A DNA stretch of 64,000 bases from Adineta ricciae (GCA_905250025.1 CAJNOJ010000285.1:1-64000); one strand, 5' to 3'; counted from the first letter of the stretch, positions 10,359-22,233 are shown. The notes: a model not told the origin generated them from the sequence alone. Translations and numbers: made by a program.

Positions 10359-11817
10359 ATCAAACTAAAGAAGATACACGTTAACTATTGATTGATTCGA
10401 TTATTTGTGAGTTTTACAATTCATTACGGTTTGTTTTGACTTTCTTTAATGGAACGAAAAGTATGAAATAAAAATAAAAATGAACATCTTCATAATTTAG
10501 GAGTGAAGTAGTACAGTATATTTTAATCATAATATAACAATACAGAAACCATAACAAGCTTCAAGGCAAACAAGAAACTATTCAAAAATAATGTTTCATC
10601 AGAGAACTATAATTCGGAATAATGTGACATGGAGTGCATGTTTTAGAGGTATAGAATTTCTTCCAGCGAATTGTTTGAAAATATATATTTTTGGTGGAAT
10701 TTAATATTTTACCGCATCGGATTTTTCGAACAAATACAAAAGAGAAAATAATCTGATAGTGTTTGACTAGAGAATAAAAATAAGCAAGATTTCACTTGAA
10801 AACTGTATTCCGATCTGTTCAAAAATGATCGTGATTGTGTCTCCTTATCGCTCAAAGCATTTGAGTTTAGATATCACTACTCAATAGAATCTTGTCAAGC
10901 TCGTTCTCAAAATTATTCTATTTTTTGTTTTTGATAACAGAATGTCGTTTATTACTCTATATTTTTGTAATATGTATCCCCGACCGTCCGTTTGTGCGAT
11001 AAGTTTGGATAGGCGAAGCAGATTGAGCTGAAATTTTCTACGTAGGATCATACCATTAATATCTCAGTCTAGTTCGAAGATGAACCCAATCGGTTGTACT
11101 ATTGTTGACTTTTAGCAGTACTACAACCTAACAAAGCCGGGGTTTTGATTTTCGATCTGGTTAACAATAAAAAGCCGAGTTTTCTATCAAGTTCAACTTA
11201 ATTTCAGTTTTTCGAAAAACCACATTTGCTAGATTGTAGTCATAGGTCTTACCTACATTTTAACACCTCCCGACGTTTGTATCATAAAAATTGACAGAAA
11301 ATTTTTTGCTACGCAGATCTTTACTTTTAGAGGGTTAACAGTTCGCATTGATTAATAGGTGTTAATTAAGTGATGTCAGATCAAATGGCCCACTCCTGTC
11401 CTCAACACTCATCCATGTCCTGCCACCCGCGAGCACCTACAGCAAGCTAAGTTTCAACTCGGAAGAGATTTTAAAGTCAGTGATCTTCACCCGTTAGACT
11501 TATTTATTATTTGATTAGTAACAGTTTATTAGAAGCGTATATAATTAAATAGTTTGGACACAACAAAAAGCTTTGCAAAATGGTTTACATAAGAAAATAT
11601 TCTGTTACCGATATTGATTAATAAAGCTCAGCAGTATTGACAAATACATTATTATTAATCCCTGCACTCATCGGCGGGCCGGTAAAAAAATTTCAGGGGG
11701 GGCAATAAAAAATTTTTCAGTTATTATTACCACAGATATTCGTTTTTTCTGTGGCGAAAAAAATTTACTGCCCTTTCAAAAATTTTTCAGGGGGGGGGGG
11801 GGATTGCGCCCCCCCCC
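10359..11817. other. Intergenic stretch with old repeat sequence
   Basis: No gene is recognisable. Around 10978-11110 lies a divergent repeat (GTCCGT..., TTTTCTAC, TTCGAAGATGA) that also occurs near 26310-26430 and 27935-28060. Around 11690-11817 the sequence alternates A/T runs with CAGGGGGGG, a G-run of more than ten bases and a C-run, ending at the single N at 11818. Confidence 0.5.
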
Positions 11818-11818
11818 N

Positions 11819-12228
11819 TGTCAAGAATTACCTCGACACATTGAGGATGTTGAAGATTAACGGCTTTTATAAGAAGATTCTCTCCGACAAAATATTTTTG
11901 ACGATAAAAATTCCATGATCAATATTTTGCATAGCAATAACAGAGATTTTTTGATGGGAGAAGATTATTCAGGTGTTCAGGATTGTTTTCATCGATTGCT
12001 TGATGAATGGCATCCCATTGGTTTCGAATTTCTTGTCTGATTTGCCATCCTCCATCTGATTCTTTACACGACTCGTTCTCGACTTCGTTATAAAATTCAA
12101 ATAAGTGATTTGTGCGGTTTTGTTCTTCGAAAGATAATCATCAATAATCTGTTCATATTTGTTCAAATTCTTTTACCTGAATGTATATGTATTCCATTTT
12201 TGCATTGTTTGTGTTGATTCGTGGCCAT
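11819..12228 (-). pseudogene. FEM1 5' fragment, second copy cut at the N at 11818
   Basis: This stretch repeats the first exon, first intron and start of exon 2 of the FEM1 gene at 7414-9447. ATG is at 12228 and the first exon and donor are conserved with minor changes (IHLHS becomes IHIHS). Homology continues upstream to about 12540, matching 9448-9760. The copy stops at the single N at 11818 inside exon 2, so most of the protein is absent here. It could be a true partial duplication or a second haplotype placed in tandem by the assembler. The few differences are mainly silent or conservative, which suggests recent divergence. Confidence 0.75.
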
Positions 12229-12599
12229 GCGACTTTTTCTTCAGAAAATATTTTTTAATCGATACTTGTTTGTATGTGATGCAAAAAATAACGTCGTAAT
12301 AGCTGGTATGAATAATTTTCATCTATCGTTCTTTCCTGTGAGTCATTAGACACAGTGATAATTGCACAACGAGAGAAAAAAGTTTTCATTTCAATACACA
12401 TGGATGGCTAAAGAGGAAAATTTTGTGATTGTTTTCGAAATACTGCAATAAGATGAGAGTGAAGACATCTCTTCTATAACGTCATTCGTACGTGCTCATT
12501 TCCACACAGTGTTTTGTGGAACAAAAGTTTTCGACTAGTATAACATTGCTCATTAGTGCTCATTAACTAATTACTTAATTGATGGTCGTTAATTAATGG

Positions 12600-12960
12600 A
12601 ACCCGTTATCCGTTACTATTAACGTTTAATGGGTTGCACTTAACCGTTAATTTCCACTTAAGTAACTGATGAACGCGTAAATAATCATAATCTATGATCC
12701 TTTCTGATAACTAATTATCTATAGGACTCAGGATTAATTACATGTACCCTGGTAAGATACTTACCTCTCAGTTTAATGCCATCGTGGGAACCAGTCTTGG
12801 GAAAGTCTGTATTCCAAGGCCTATCACCGACGAGCGCGATTTTCTTTTTCAGAAACTTATTTTCGCTGGAAATCGATCAAGAAGGTCTTATATAAGGATG
12901 TTCCTTTGACCTCCAGAGATCTGTATTGGTTGTTAATTTTCTTACAGGTAGGCAGTGTTT
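12600..12960. mobile_element. hAT-type MITE, partial copy
   Basis: About 300 bp (12660-12960) match 20350-20692, including the terminal TTCCACTTAAGTAACTGATG, ATTACATGTACCCTGG and TTCCTTTGACCTCCAGAGAT. The left end has the same TTAACCG..TTAATTTCCACTTAA sequence that forms the inverted end of the fuller copy at 20325-20881. There is no coding capacity. The right end is replaced by the palindrome that starts at 12966. Confidence 0.6.
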
Positions 12961-12965
12961 TCCAG

Positions 12966-13110
12966 CGATGTGCTAGCTAAAAACGTTTTTAGTAAATATG
13001 TCCAACTCATGAAAACTACACCATTCGATGCTGAATTCAATTCTGAGTTGAATGGAGTAGTTTTCATGGGTGGGACATTTTTACTAAAAACCTTTTTAGC
13101 TAACATATCG
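12966..13110. repeat. Near-perfect 145-bp palindrome (spacer-free inverted repeat)
   Basis: Two arms of about 72 bp, 12966-13039 and 13040-13110, are inverted copies with roughly ten mismatches and almost no loop, centred on the GAATTCAATTC near 13036. The same sequence therefore gives similar-looking short frames on both strands; these are not genes. It lies directly against the MITE copy. Confidence 0.8.
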
Positions 13111-14829
13111 GTTGTTCGTGCGTATATTCGCAATAGATATAGCCTTAATCAAGGGCCTAAGACTTAAAATGTGATCTGTATTAAAAAGAAATATATATAC
13201 AGTTTTAGCAGAAGTAGTAGAAAAAGGTTTTGCATTAGGCATTGTAGGAAAAGGAGTGGATTATGGTTGCTACATAGTATAAGTTATTCTATCATAGATA
13301 TGCATATTAGGATATGTTGTCGATGCGAACATTTCAGTGAGGATGAACAGAAGAGTTTTGAAAGCAGTCGAATATTCAAATAATTGAAAAAAAAAGATTG
13401 CAAAAATAGTTGAGTCGAAATTTCGAGTTTCGCATTACTAAAAGACGCAAGGGTCATAGTAGCTATTCATAGCGGACTGCTGTTTGATGTGTGTAAAATG
13501 ATCATGAATAATCGACACTCCCTCGACGAGCGTTATTTATGATTTAGGAGTAGCAACATTTTATCGTCGAAATTCTTAGATATTAGAACATACAGTTCAG
13601 AAGCTTGATATGAGCATTGCGGTGTCTTATTTTATCACATTTGAAAATTTGTCCGACATAAGAATGTATATATGCAAGAAAACACCCTCACCCTCCTCCT
13701 TCTCAAGATTCATTTCGTTTCTTTTCTTTGTGTCTTTCCTTCAACAATGCGTCATATAAACTTAGGTTACATAACATACTATAGTCACTTTTGTCGCTCT
13801 CTACTAGAATTTAACAAGTCATATAGTTCTTCTTTTGTCCATTGAGTATATTCATTACATCACACCACAAAAAATAAGCAGCAAGAAAAGAAAGAAACAG
13901 AACGAAAAAAAAAGAATCTTAGGCTGATCTACCTATAGTGCACGCATACACTTACTCCGCGTGTTCTTTGTGTTGCTTTCTTCTTTCTCTTCTTGTCGAC
14001 TATTCTAATGCGCGCGTACATAAGGTACAGGCAGTGCGAACATTTCGTAAAATTTATTTTTTCTTTTTCTCATTTAATTTGATAGAGTTTTAGTTCCAAC
14101 AAATATGTTCGTTGTTACACGATTTCGTACAGAAACCGATTATATATTACGTAATGCCGAATGTTATTTAACAGCTTCTCGAAAGTTGACAGAGAGAAGA
14201 AATCTAGGGCCTCAGTTCTCCCTCACCTTCGCGCCGCCACTATTTCTATTGAAGAGTTTATAATAAGTGAGAAGATTCCATCGATATCTATTAGAATGAT
14301 TACTAATGGTTTTCTGTGCCAAATCAGTAGATTCCAATTTAAAAGCTCACACCAAAAGCCTAGTGTTCCAATGACTTTGAATTTATTTTGACTAATTTCA
14401 TTGAAAATGATATATTTCGGAACTTTTCTTCGTGACTCTCTTGCCCAAAGTCATGACGGAAGCTCGAAGAAAGCAGAGGACTTAGAAGGTTCCAGAGAAA
14501 CTACTGTTCGCTTAGAAAACCTCTATACAAGTTTTTACCGAAAAGTTGCAGGAAATTCATTCTTCTATATATATGTATATAGGCGAACTTATAAATTGAT
14601 TAAAATGAGTCATGATTTTTCAAAAAGATTGTAGGAGTGTCCTTTCAGTTGCTGGAGTAATATTCAACAAAAACGTTTTTGAATATCAGCCATTTTACAT
14701 AGATTTGTTCTTTTATATCTGTGAATTAGTTCTCAGCATTTTTTTGTCTCTCTTCACTTCTTGTTTGATTTAGATAAATTAATTGGTTTCAGACATAAAC
14801 TTTCAACAAACAATAAACAATCAAGAATC
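13111..14829. other. Intergenic, no gene seen
   Basis: Only short frames occur. A CCTCGACGAGCGTTAT motif at 13519-13536 recurs near 17720 and, inverted, at 31237. A pyrimidine-rich tract with CACCCTCACCCTCC sits near 13684. The last 100 bp before 14830 are probably the leader of the monooxygenase gene. Confidence 0.5.
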
Positions 14830-15543
14830 ATGTCCGCACTCAAATTGAAAGTCCTCATAGCAGGAGGAGGTATTGCAGGGCCTTGTCTCGCATATTGGCT
14901 TACCAAAACAGGTCTCAATACGTCCATTACAGTCGTTGAACGATCACGTTCTCCGAGAGTCACTGGTCAAGCGATCGACATTCGTGGTCGAGCAATTGAA
15001 ATTATGAAGAAAATGAAATTGGAAGAGGCTGTCCGCTCCTTTAGTACTACAGAAGAAGGTACAATATTTGTGAATTCATCGGGGAAAAGTTTTGCTGAAT
15101 TCATTGGTGGTGGTGGTGGTTTCACTGCTGAATACGAAATCCTAAGGGCAGACTTATCACGACTTTTCCTGGAAGCCACCGAAGGCTTGGACAATGTTCG
15201 GTACATATACGGTGATTCTGTCAAATCTCTCGNATGGACGAACGGACGCGCCCTTGTGCTGGGAGATGCAGCCTTCGCCACTTTTGGTGTTGGAACAAGT
15301 CTTGCCATTGAAAGTGGTTACGTACTGGCGGAAGAGCTGTCGAAGATACAGAGCACCAATGATGTTCCTCATGCTGTGAAGAAATACGAGGAAGTTTTTC
15401 GCCCAATATATGCAAAAACGGAAGGAATTCCACCCGGTTTTCCACAATTAGCATCTCCACAGACTGCTTGGGGTCTTCAGATAAGAGACTGGATATTGTG
15501 GTTCCTGAGCAAGTCAAAGATATACAAATTTGCCCAAAGATAA
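14830..15543 (+). CDS. FAD-dependent monooxygenase, internally truncated at the N at 15233
   Basis: ATG at 14830 opens MSALKLKVLIAGGGIAG, a Rossmann GxGxxG-type FAD-binding start. An 'ERSRSPRVTGQAIDIRG' segment follows, as in aromatic-ring/tetracycline-type flavin monooxygenases (PHBH class). After the N at 15233 the frame resumes with GRALVLGDAAFATFGVG, the second FAD motif (GD), and an Ala/Glu-rich helix. The joined length is about 238 residues against roughly 400 for the family. The middle substrate-binding part, about 150 residues, is therefore missing, though the frame happens to be kept across the N. No intron is seen and base composition looks richer in GC than the surroundings. Both would fit horizontal acquisition from bacteria or fungi, but that is inference. 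The substrate is unknown. Confidence 0.75.
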   Translation: MSALKLKVLIAGGGIAGPCLAYWLTKTGLNTSITVVERSRSPRVTGQAIDIRGRAIEIMKKMKLEEAVRSFSTTEEGTIFVNSSGKSFAEFIGGGGGFTAEYEILRADLSRLFLEATEGLDNVRYIYGDSVKSLXWTNGRALVLGDAAFATFGVGTSLAIESGYVLAEELSKIQSTNDVPHAVKKYEEVFRPIYAKTEGIPPGFPQLASPQTAWGLQIRDWILWFLSKSKIYKFAQR

Positions 15544-17300
15544 ACAACGATACATGACATTAAAGATAGTGAACTGTTCGGATGTTCACAGAAAAAGACC
15601 ACTTTTTTATTTTCCTTTTGATTTCTTCGGTAATTTTCATGCTGCTGCAGCAGCATCGTGTATTGTTATGTGAAATTTGTCATTGCAAGAAAAAGAAAAC
15701 AGCAACTGCTATGATCGCATTTCACTAATCCAACTACGGATCTCATCGTATGATAATTATCTCTACTTCAATATGAATTAGTTTGCAGTTGATTTTTATA
15801 AGTCTAGCAATGTGAAAAGGTATCGGACACGTATATGTTGATGCATTAAAATACAAGAATGTAAATGGGCGAAAGTTTTAAAATGATTTAGTTACGCACG
15901 AATTTTGTGTACAATTGAGTTTAATGTCAGTTGTATCATTGAGAAGATGGTTGAATTTGAAGAACGTAATTAATTAAAGTATCGGTTTTTTTTGTTGTTG
16001 TCGTCTTGCTAAAAATGAGAAATGATGTTGTTTAATATGATAGCTAATAGGCATTTATATTGGTATAAAATCAAGTTATTTTCGAAATACTTTGAAGATG
16101 TAATCGTAAACTTAAAGCTTATCGCGTTTTAATGAATGGAATCTTTTTTTACATGCACATAGTGAATAACTAATTCAGATGTCTTAAGATGGTGCAGTAG
16201 TGTCAAACTCGAAACTTGAATTGAAGTATTCAACTATCTCTTCGAGTATTCGAGTGACCCAGCATTCGATTTTTGGGTGCGAGCGCGCGGTATAGTTTTT
16301 CGGCACGAAAGCAGATCTCAACCTTCCACTGGGTCAAAGGACGTGTCGTCGGACACTTGCCGACGACAGCTATTACAAGTAGTGAAGGCGTAGCGAGCAG
16401 AAAAACGTTTTTCTCTACACATATATACGGACGAAGAACACAGCGAAATGCAGCGTCCCTATCCATCGGACATTAGGGTTTCTGTCACAAAACCTTCTTT
16501 TATTCAATTTAACACCAACACAACTTTCCATGTAAATATGGCAGATAGCTCTGCTTAATATTTTCACCTTTGCTTTCCCTCACATATCAGGCAACTTGCC
16601 GCTACTTACATGATAAACCCTCAACACCCTCCCCCGCACCCTCACCCACCCTCAAGATGTTGCTGTGTAAAGATGGTGAATGCTCTCGAGATGAATCTGG
16701 TTTTTTATATTTCAAATTGAATTTTAGAAAAGGAGTGGGGTTATGGGTACAGGAAAATGATGCCTTCTATTAGATGAGGACAACTTGTTAATACTCATTG
16801 AAGTCGACAGAACTGGCAAATATGAGATACTTAATGTTTGAAATGCTCTGTTTTCTGAACGTTAATCGTCTAACTAGAATTTCATATCACTGATCACTGC
16901 CTTTCAATCTATTAAGTCTAAGCTATCCATATGTATTTGCTTTGTATCTTTACTATAGGTATATGGTTATACTCGATCCATCAAAGATATTAAGTAAGCA
17001 CACACAAAAAGGCGAGAACAAAAACAGATGGGATATAAAATATCAACCATGACTGAGGGTCAGAGTACAAATAGAGGGTATTGGAATGCTTTTGCAATTA
17101 AACGTGATCCCTATCGGCACCCACCCCGCACCCTCATGGTTTCTGCTTAGATTAGATACTTAATGCAGTACTTGCTACACATTCAATCATTCGATTAAAT
17201 ATCATTTTGCTTCTCCTACAATTTGTTGCAAAGAAGAAAGATTCGAATTGAAAATTGAAAATTTTATTTTTAATTGAGCGTCAAAATAAAATCAGTAACA
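15544..17300. other. Intergenic; duplicated from 16985 onward
   Basis: No gene is recognisable. A slightly GC-richer patch at 16260-16470 has open frames on both strands but no protein-like pattern. C-rich CACCCTC tracts occur at 16620-16655 and 17115-17135. From about 17010 to 17300 the sequence matches 20884-21170, the 3' flank of the LRR gene. Confidence 0.45.
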
Positions 17301-17621
17301 TCAGATAGAATATGTGAAAGTTGCTTTATTGACTTTGAATTTATCATCAATGTCATGTAATATTGTACTTGGAAATAAATTATGAGTGACATCTAAATTT
17401 CGAAGTGTTTTAGAATCGAATAATTCTTTTGGGATATTGGTTAAATCATTATGAGCAACATTCAATGTAAATAGATTGTTTATTTGGGAAATCTCCGATG
17501 GAATTGATTTAATATGATTATTATTGAAATAAAATGACTTTGTATATGAATTACCATTACCTAAAGTCTCAATCCCATTAAGATCAGTTAAATTATTGTA
17601 AGACATATATAATTCATATAA
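17301..17621 (-). pseudogene. LRR protein C-terminal fragment cut at the N at 17622
   Basis: This fragment reproduces, almost without change, the last ~107 residues of the LRR protein at 21171-22233 (LYELYMSYNNLTDLNGIETL ... IPKELFDSKTLRNLDVTHN). It begins at a single N at 17622, past which the sequence is unrelated. It lies on the same strand as the Cys-module gene at 17794-18502. An LRR tail on that protein is therefore possible, but the N means it cannot be asserted. Confidence 0.65.
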
Positions 17622-17793
17622 NGACCCCTTCAAAGGTTATACTTCTATCTTTTTTTGCATAAAATGCATATAAGACTATTGTATTTTCAGTCAGTGGTTC
17701 AGTCGAGGGTATAGCGAGTCTGCCTCGACGAGCGTTACTAGTATGTGGTACTGATCGTTTAGACAATTAGAAACCACACAGTGTCCTACTAAC

Positions 17794-18502
17794 CTCGAAT
17801 AGTTGTTGTTATTGTCGACGTGGTTGCTGTTGATGTTGTTGTTGTAGCCGGTTCTATTATGCAGAGATGGGTTTAGAATGAGACAGAATGATTCGTCAGT
17901 TTTACTCTTATTATTATATTTTATCTAGATATAAGTGCATCATGCTAGAAGAGTAAGTAAGCAGATGGCTCACATCATCGTTATATTTCTATCATCTTTA
18001 ATTTAATTAGATCTCCATTGTACTCAGATGTAAGTGAGGGTTGTTATTTTTTGAAGATTAAATTTTCTCGTAATCACATATACTCATTCTCATCCTCAAT
18101 TTCTTTCTCAATCTAATGGTTATATTCGTACTAACCAGGTGGAGATCGAGTTCCAGCAATAACAATCGTTGTAATAATGTCCAGATCGGTCAACATATTT
18201 CCAATTTCATTTGACATATCCGTAAATAATTCACAATTAGAATTTGATTGATGAAAACTAGCTGCCCTACAATAAACTTGAGCTAAACAAGTCATTTCAC
18301 ATTTAATAATAGTCGGAGTAACGGTATTAACAAATGGTGAACAAGTTGTAGTAGCACATTGAAATTTTCTGCCACGCACTGCAAACATTCGAACGGATCT
18401 CATATCTTCTCCGACTAATTGCGTAATAATCACTGAAAGAATCAATAAGCAAGTTTTCCTTGAAGCCATAATCAACAAGACTGTAATTGAAATAAATTTC
18501 AC
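17794..18502 (-). CDS. Secreted Cys-rich module plus Thr-rich linker (5' part of a modular gene)
   Basis: Exon 18136-18502 encodes a signal peptide (best start MASRKTCLLILSVIITQLVG at 18469; an earlier in-frame ATG lies at 18502). A Cys-rich block follows: FQCATTTCSPF, then CEMTCLAQVYCRAASF, then NCELFTDMS. This is the same family as the modules at 1660-2007 and 4913-5261. It ends PPG|GTTAGT, phase 1. A 60-bp exon at 17794-17853 follows, coding PATTTTSTATTSTITTT and ending again in a phase-1 GTTAGT donor. The next exon is not visible: the N at 17622 intervenes and the LRR fragment beyond may come from another locus. It is probably an extracellular adhesion or recognition protein; the ligand is unknown. 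Confidence 0.65.
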
Positions 18503-20324
18503 TTAACAAAAGAAAGAACTTCTTTGTGCAAGAAATACTTTTTTTTCTTCTGAATTTAATATATGTTTCTCTTTCTCATCTCATTCTATTAATCTAATGG
18601 AATAGAAAGTCACCATGTATATGTAAAAATTGACCTCGAAATCTAGTTGCCCTTAAAAAGTCAATTCCTGTATATTTTTGGTACGTTGTTCAGAAAGAAA
18701 TATCCTGATAAGGAGATGTTTAATGATATACGTATGTAGCGACGGTGCCAGAAACTTCTCTCAAGAGGTTCGGCCTCTCGCCTTTCAAGATATTAATTGA
18801 TATAGTGAATAGTCCTCAAATACTTCAGTTCTCTAAAATCTCTCCTTCCAAAATGAGTTCGCAACATAGTACATAGAACTCTCATAAATCTTTTTACAAA
18901 TGCTCGACACATAGAGCTACGCGTGTAAAAAAATTTAAGGATCCTAGCCCTCAATATAGGGATTCGACGGATAGAAGGATTTTTTTATTCTAACTTGAGA
19001 TAGAGCACTCAGGTCGGTTTCACTTGAGAGAGAACTCTTTGATACCTCAAATGGTGGAGCCAGTTTTTAAATTTTGTTTGTTATTAAGAGTAAAAAAAAC
19101 ATTTCTTCTGGTCATCTGAAGAAGGATATCTCCATCTATCAATTAAAAAACCGTAGCTTGATAGAGGAAAGCATAGTGAAGAAAAATTTGTTCAACTAGT
19201 CATTGTTTATCTGTATGCGTAATAATAACTCCAACTAATGTAAGTTATTTTTTCGAAATCCTGCAGATACAATCAAATCTTTACTTAGATGTAAAGTACA
19301 CAACTTAGGCATCATGCTCATGTGTTCACCTCAATAATCATTTTTTCAGAAGTCATGTCTTAGTTGAATATTATTATGAAGCTGAAACGGTAAGAAAAGG
19401 AAATACGTTTGTGTTCGATTCTATGAATAACTAATAGAACAACCGAATGGAAATCTTTTCATAAAGTACAGAAAGCGGTATACAATGACATTTCCGACAA
19501 ATATTATACTTTTTCGAAAATTCTAGGGGAGCTCAGTCACAGCATTGTTGTATGATAACAACACGTTTAAAACTGTGTTTCTTCAACAAGTTACATTTTT
19601 CAATTGAAATTTGTTGTCTTTCACTTTCTCTTCTGTTATTCGCATTTTACTATGATGAATAATAAAATTACGTAGAAAAAAGTTCCTGAAAGCTTCTTTT
19701 TGATTATTTGTTAAAAAGGAAGCGATGTCAACAGAACTCATCGAAGTAGCTAGGCAGGTTTATCATAATTATTCGATTGTTAACGACGTTTTGCATCTTT
19801 TTTAAACATTTTCTTCTTCATTTTTCTAACTTCAACGACATAACTCAACTCAATTTTAATTATAGTAAAACGTTCCATAGTGGAACCTCTATATACTGAA
19901 CACATGAGCAAAAAACTATAAAGATATGCATGGAAGAACCGAAAAAAAATGGTATTGTAGTATTGAAGTAGTGCTACCAAAACTCGCTAACCAGCTAATT
20001 ATTACCCAAGTCGGAGAATCTGACGCGGAACTGGCCGGTTCCAGAACATTCCAACGATACAGAATTCAAATTATTCGCCATCTTAACCCTCAAGAAACGC
20101 CTGATTACCCAAAAACATAGAATTTAACCACTCATCATGTCGAAGGAACCTGGCCAAGCACAGAACAGCGCTCTTGACTGATCTGTGATTTGGATTTTCG
20201 AGACGGTTAAAATCAGATTTTAATCATATCGAAGATTCTCGCTAGAAATTATGGAAAACCGGTAATATTAGGTTGTTAACGAAGTTTTTGCGTTTTTTAA
20301 ATCTTCTAAAACATATGAGGAAGT
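18503..20324. other. Intergenic, no gene seen
   Basis: AT-rich sequence with only short frames, no recognisable protein, RNA gene or clear repeat. The frames near 19780-20120 lack any family pattern. Confidence 0.5.
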
Positions 20325-20881
20325 TCGGGTGGACCATTCAATTTAATTCTACTTAATTAACTGATGAACGCTGAAATAATTATAATCTGTGATCCTTTCT
20401 GACAACTAATTATCTGTAGGACTCAGGATTAATTACATGTACCCTAGTAAGATACTTACCTCTCAGTTTAATGCCATCGTAGGAACCAATCTTGGAAAAG
20501 TTTGTATTTCAAGGCCTATTACCGCGAATTCTGATTGGTCAATTTCGACCAATCACCGACGACAGCGATATATTTTTCAGACACTTATTTTCGCTGGAAA
20601 TCGATCAAGAAGGCCTTATATAAAGATATTCCTTTGACCTCCAGAGATCTGCATTGGTTGTTAATTTTCTTACAGGTAGACAGTGTTTTCCTTCCGCTGT
20701 GCGATATTGACCATGGATCTTTGAGTTTTCGTTCAGAAATCTAAAGTTGCGGAGCCAGAATGGATCTACAACTTCCTCTGAAGTAATAGAAAATCTTTCT
20801 TATCGTTCATCAGTTAATTAAGTGGAAATTAACGGGTTGCTGTTTACGTTAATTTCAATTTAACGGAAATGGCTCACCTCT
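20325..20881. mobile_element. Non-autonomous hAT-like MITE
   Basis: The element has inverted ends. ACTTAATTAACTGATGAACG at 20351-20370 is repeated inverted and without mismatch at 20804-20823. Outside these, the ends read GGGTGGACCATT (left) and, inverted, TAGAGGTGAGCCATT (right), a form common at hAT termini. The right boundary is supported because the sequence from 20884 continues as the LRR 3' flank, which at 17012 is present without the element. An internal 9-bp hairpin (TGATTGGTC/GACCAATCA, near 20534-20557) is missing from the copy at 12600-12960. No transposase is encoded. An 8-bp target duplication could not be confirmed. Confidence 0.6.
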
Positions 20882-21170
20882 AGACGAGAACAAAAAGAGA
20901 TGAGATATAATATCAACTATGACTTAGGGTCAGAGTACAAATAGAGGGTATTGAAATGCTTTTTCAATTAAACTAGATCCCTACTGGCACCCACCCCGCA
21001 CCCTCATGGTTTCCACTTAGATTAGATACTTAATGCAGTACTTGCTACGCATCCAATCATTCGATTAAATATCATTTTGCTTCTCCTATAATTTGTTGCA
21101 AAGAAGAGAGATTCGAATTGAAAATTGAATATTTTATTTTTAATTGAACATCAAAATAAAATTAGTAACA

Positions 21171-22233
21171 TCAGATAGAATATGTGAAAATTGCTTTATT
21201 AACTTTGAATTTCTCATCAATGTCATGTAATATTGTACTTGGAAATAAATTATGAGTGACATCTAAATTTCGAAGTGTTTTAGAATCGAATAATTCTTTT
21301 GGGATATTGGTTAATTCATTATGAGCAACATTCAATGTAAATAGATTGTTTATTTGGGAAATCTCCGATGGAATTGATTTAATATGATTATTATTGAAAT
21401 AAAATGACTTTGTATATGAATTACCATTACCTAAAGTCTCAATCCCATTAAGATCAGTTAAATTATTGTAAGACATATATAATTCATATAATTGTGGCAA
21501 ATTTCGAGGAAGATTATCGACTGAAGAATGGCTAACGAATAAATTTGATAGGTTAGGAAGATTATTCAATGATTGTACTGAATGAAGATTTGGATTATAT
21601 AATAATTCAACAGTTAATAATGAGTGTAATTTGGATATTGTTAAAGGTAATGAAGTTAATTTTTGATATGATAAATGTAATTCAAGTAACCATCCTAAAT
21701 GTTCAATTGTATCTGGTAATTCAACAAGACCATTATTGGATAATGTAAGTGTCATTAAACGTGTTAAGTTACCAATTTCTTTTGGTAAATGACTGATTGG
21801 TGTATCGAAAATACCGAGATTGTATAAACTCGATCCCAAACGTTGAATTGAATTATTATCCAATGTTAATTGCGATAAACTTGTATTTCGAATAAGAAAT
21901 GTTTGTAAGTTACTTAAGCACAACACTGTTGATGGCACAAATTTTTCATTTGAAATTTGTAAATATACAACATGATCATCTGAGCCTAATCGAGCAAAAG
22001 TATTTGAAGATTGATCTTGCCATGTTAGATATGGAACAGAAAATGGAAATGTAGCCAAAATTTCTTGGTCATTTGCATATGCAGAACAATCAAGTGTCGT
22101 TCCTAGAATCTAACTATTTGCTTATTTTCTATGATTGTATCTATTTTTCATTACCTGCTTGTGTCTTTTCGAGGACCGTTCCTTGTATTCCAATGATATA
22201 TGAAAGCACCAGTAATAAAACCAACTTTTGCAT
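21171..22233 (-). CDS. Secreted leucine-rich-repeat protein (LRR-1)
   Basis: Two exons, 22155-22233 and 21171-22102, separated by a 52-bp phase-1 intron, give 336 residues. Exon 1 is a signal peptide (MQKLVLLLVLSYIIGIQG). The mature start is TLDCSAYANDQEILATFPFS. About seven LRRs of roughly 23 residues follow from residue 100 (LVELPDTIEHLGWLLELHLS; IPSEISQINNLFTLNVAHNE). There is no C-terminal membrane segment or GPI-like tail, so the protein is probably secreted. A paralogue sits upstream at 23328-24423 in the same orientation, and a cut copy of the 3' end is at 17301-17621. The LRR block is one exon, typical of cassette-like extracellular LRR genes. Confidence 0.8.

Noticed and set aside
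12942..13167. Similar short frames on opposite strands
   Set aside because: They arise because the DNA is a near-perfect palindrome and reads alike on both strands.
16230..16476. Overlapping frames on both strands in a GC-richer patch
   Set aside because: No family pattern, no second copy and no splice context; open frames on both strands fit composition alone.
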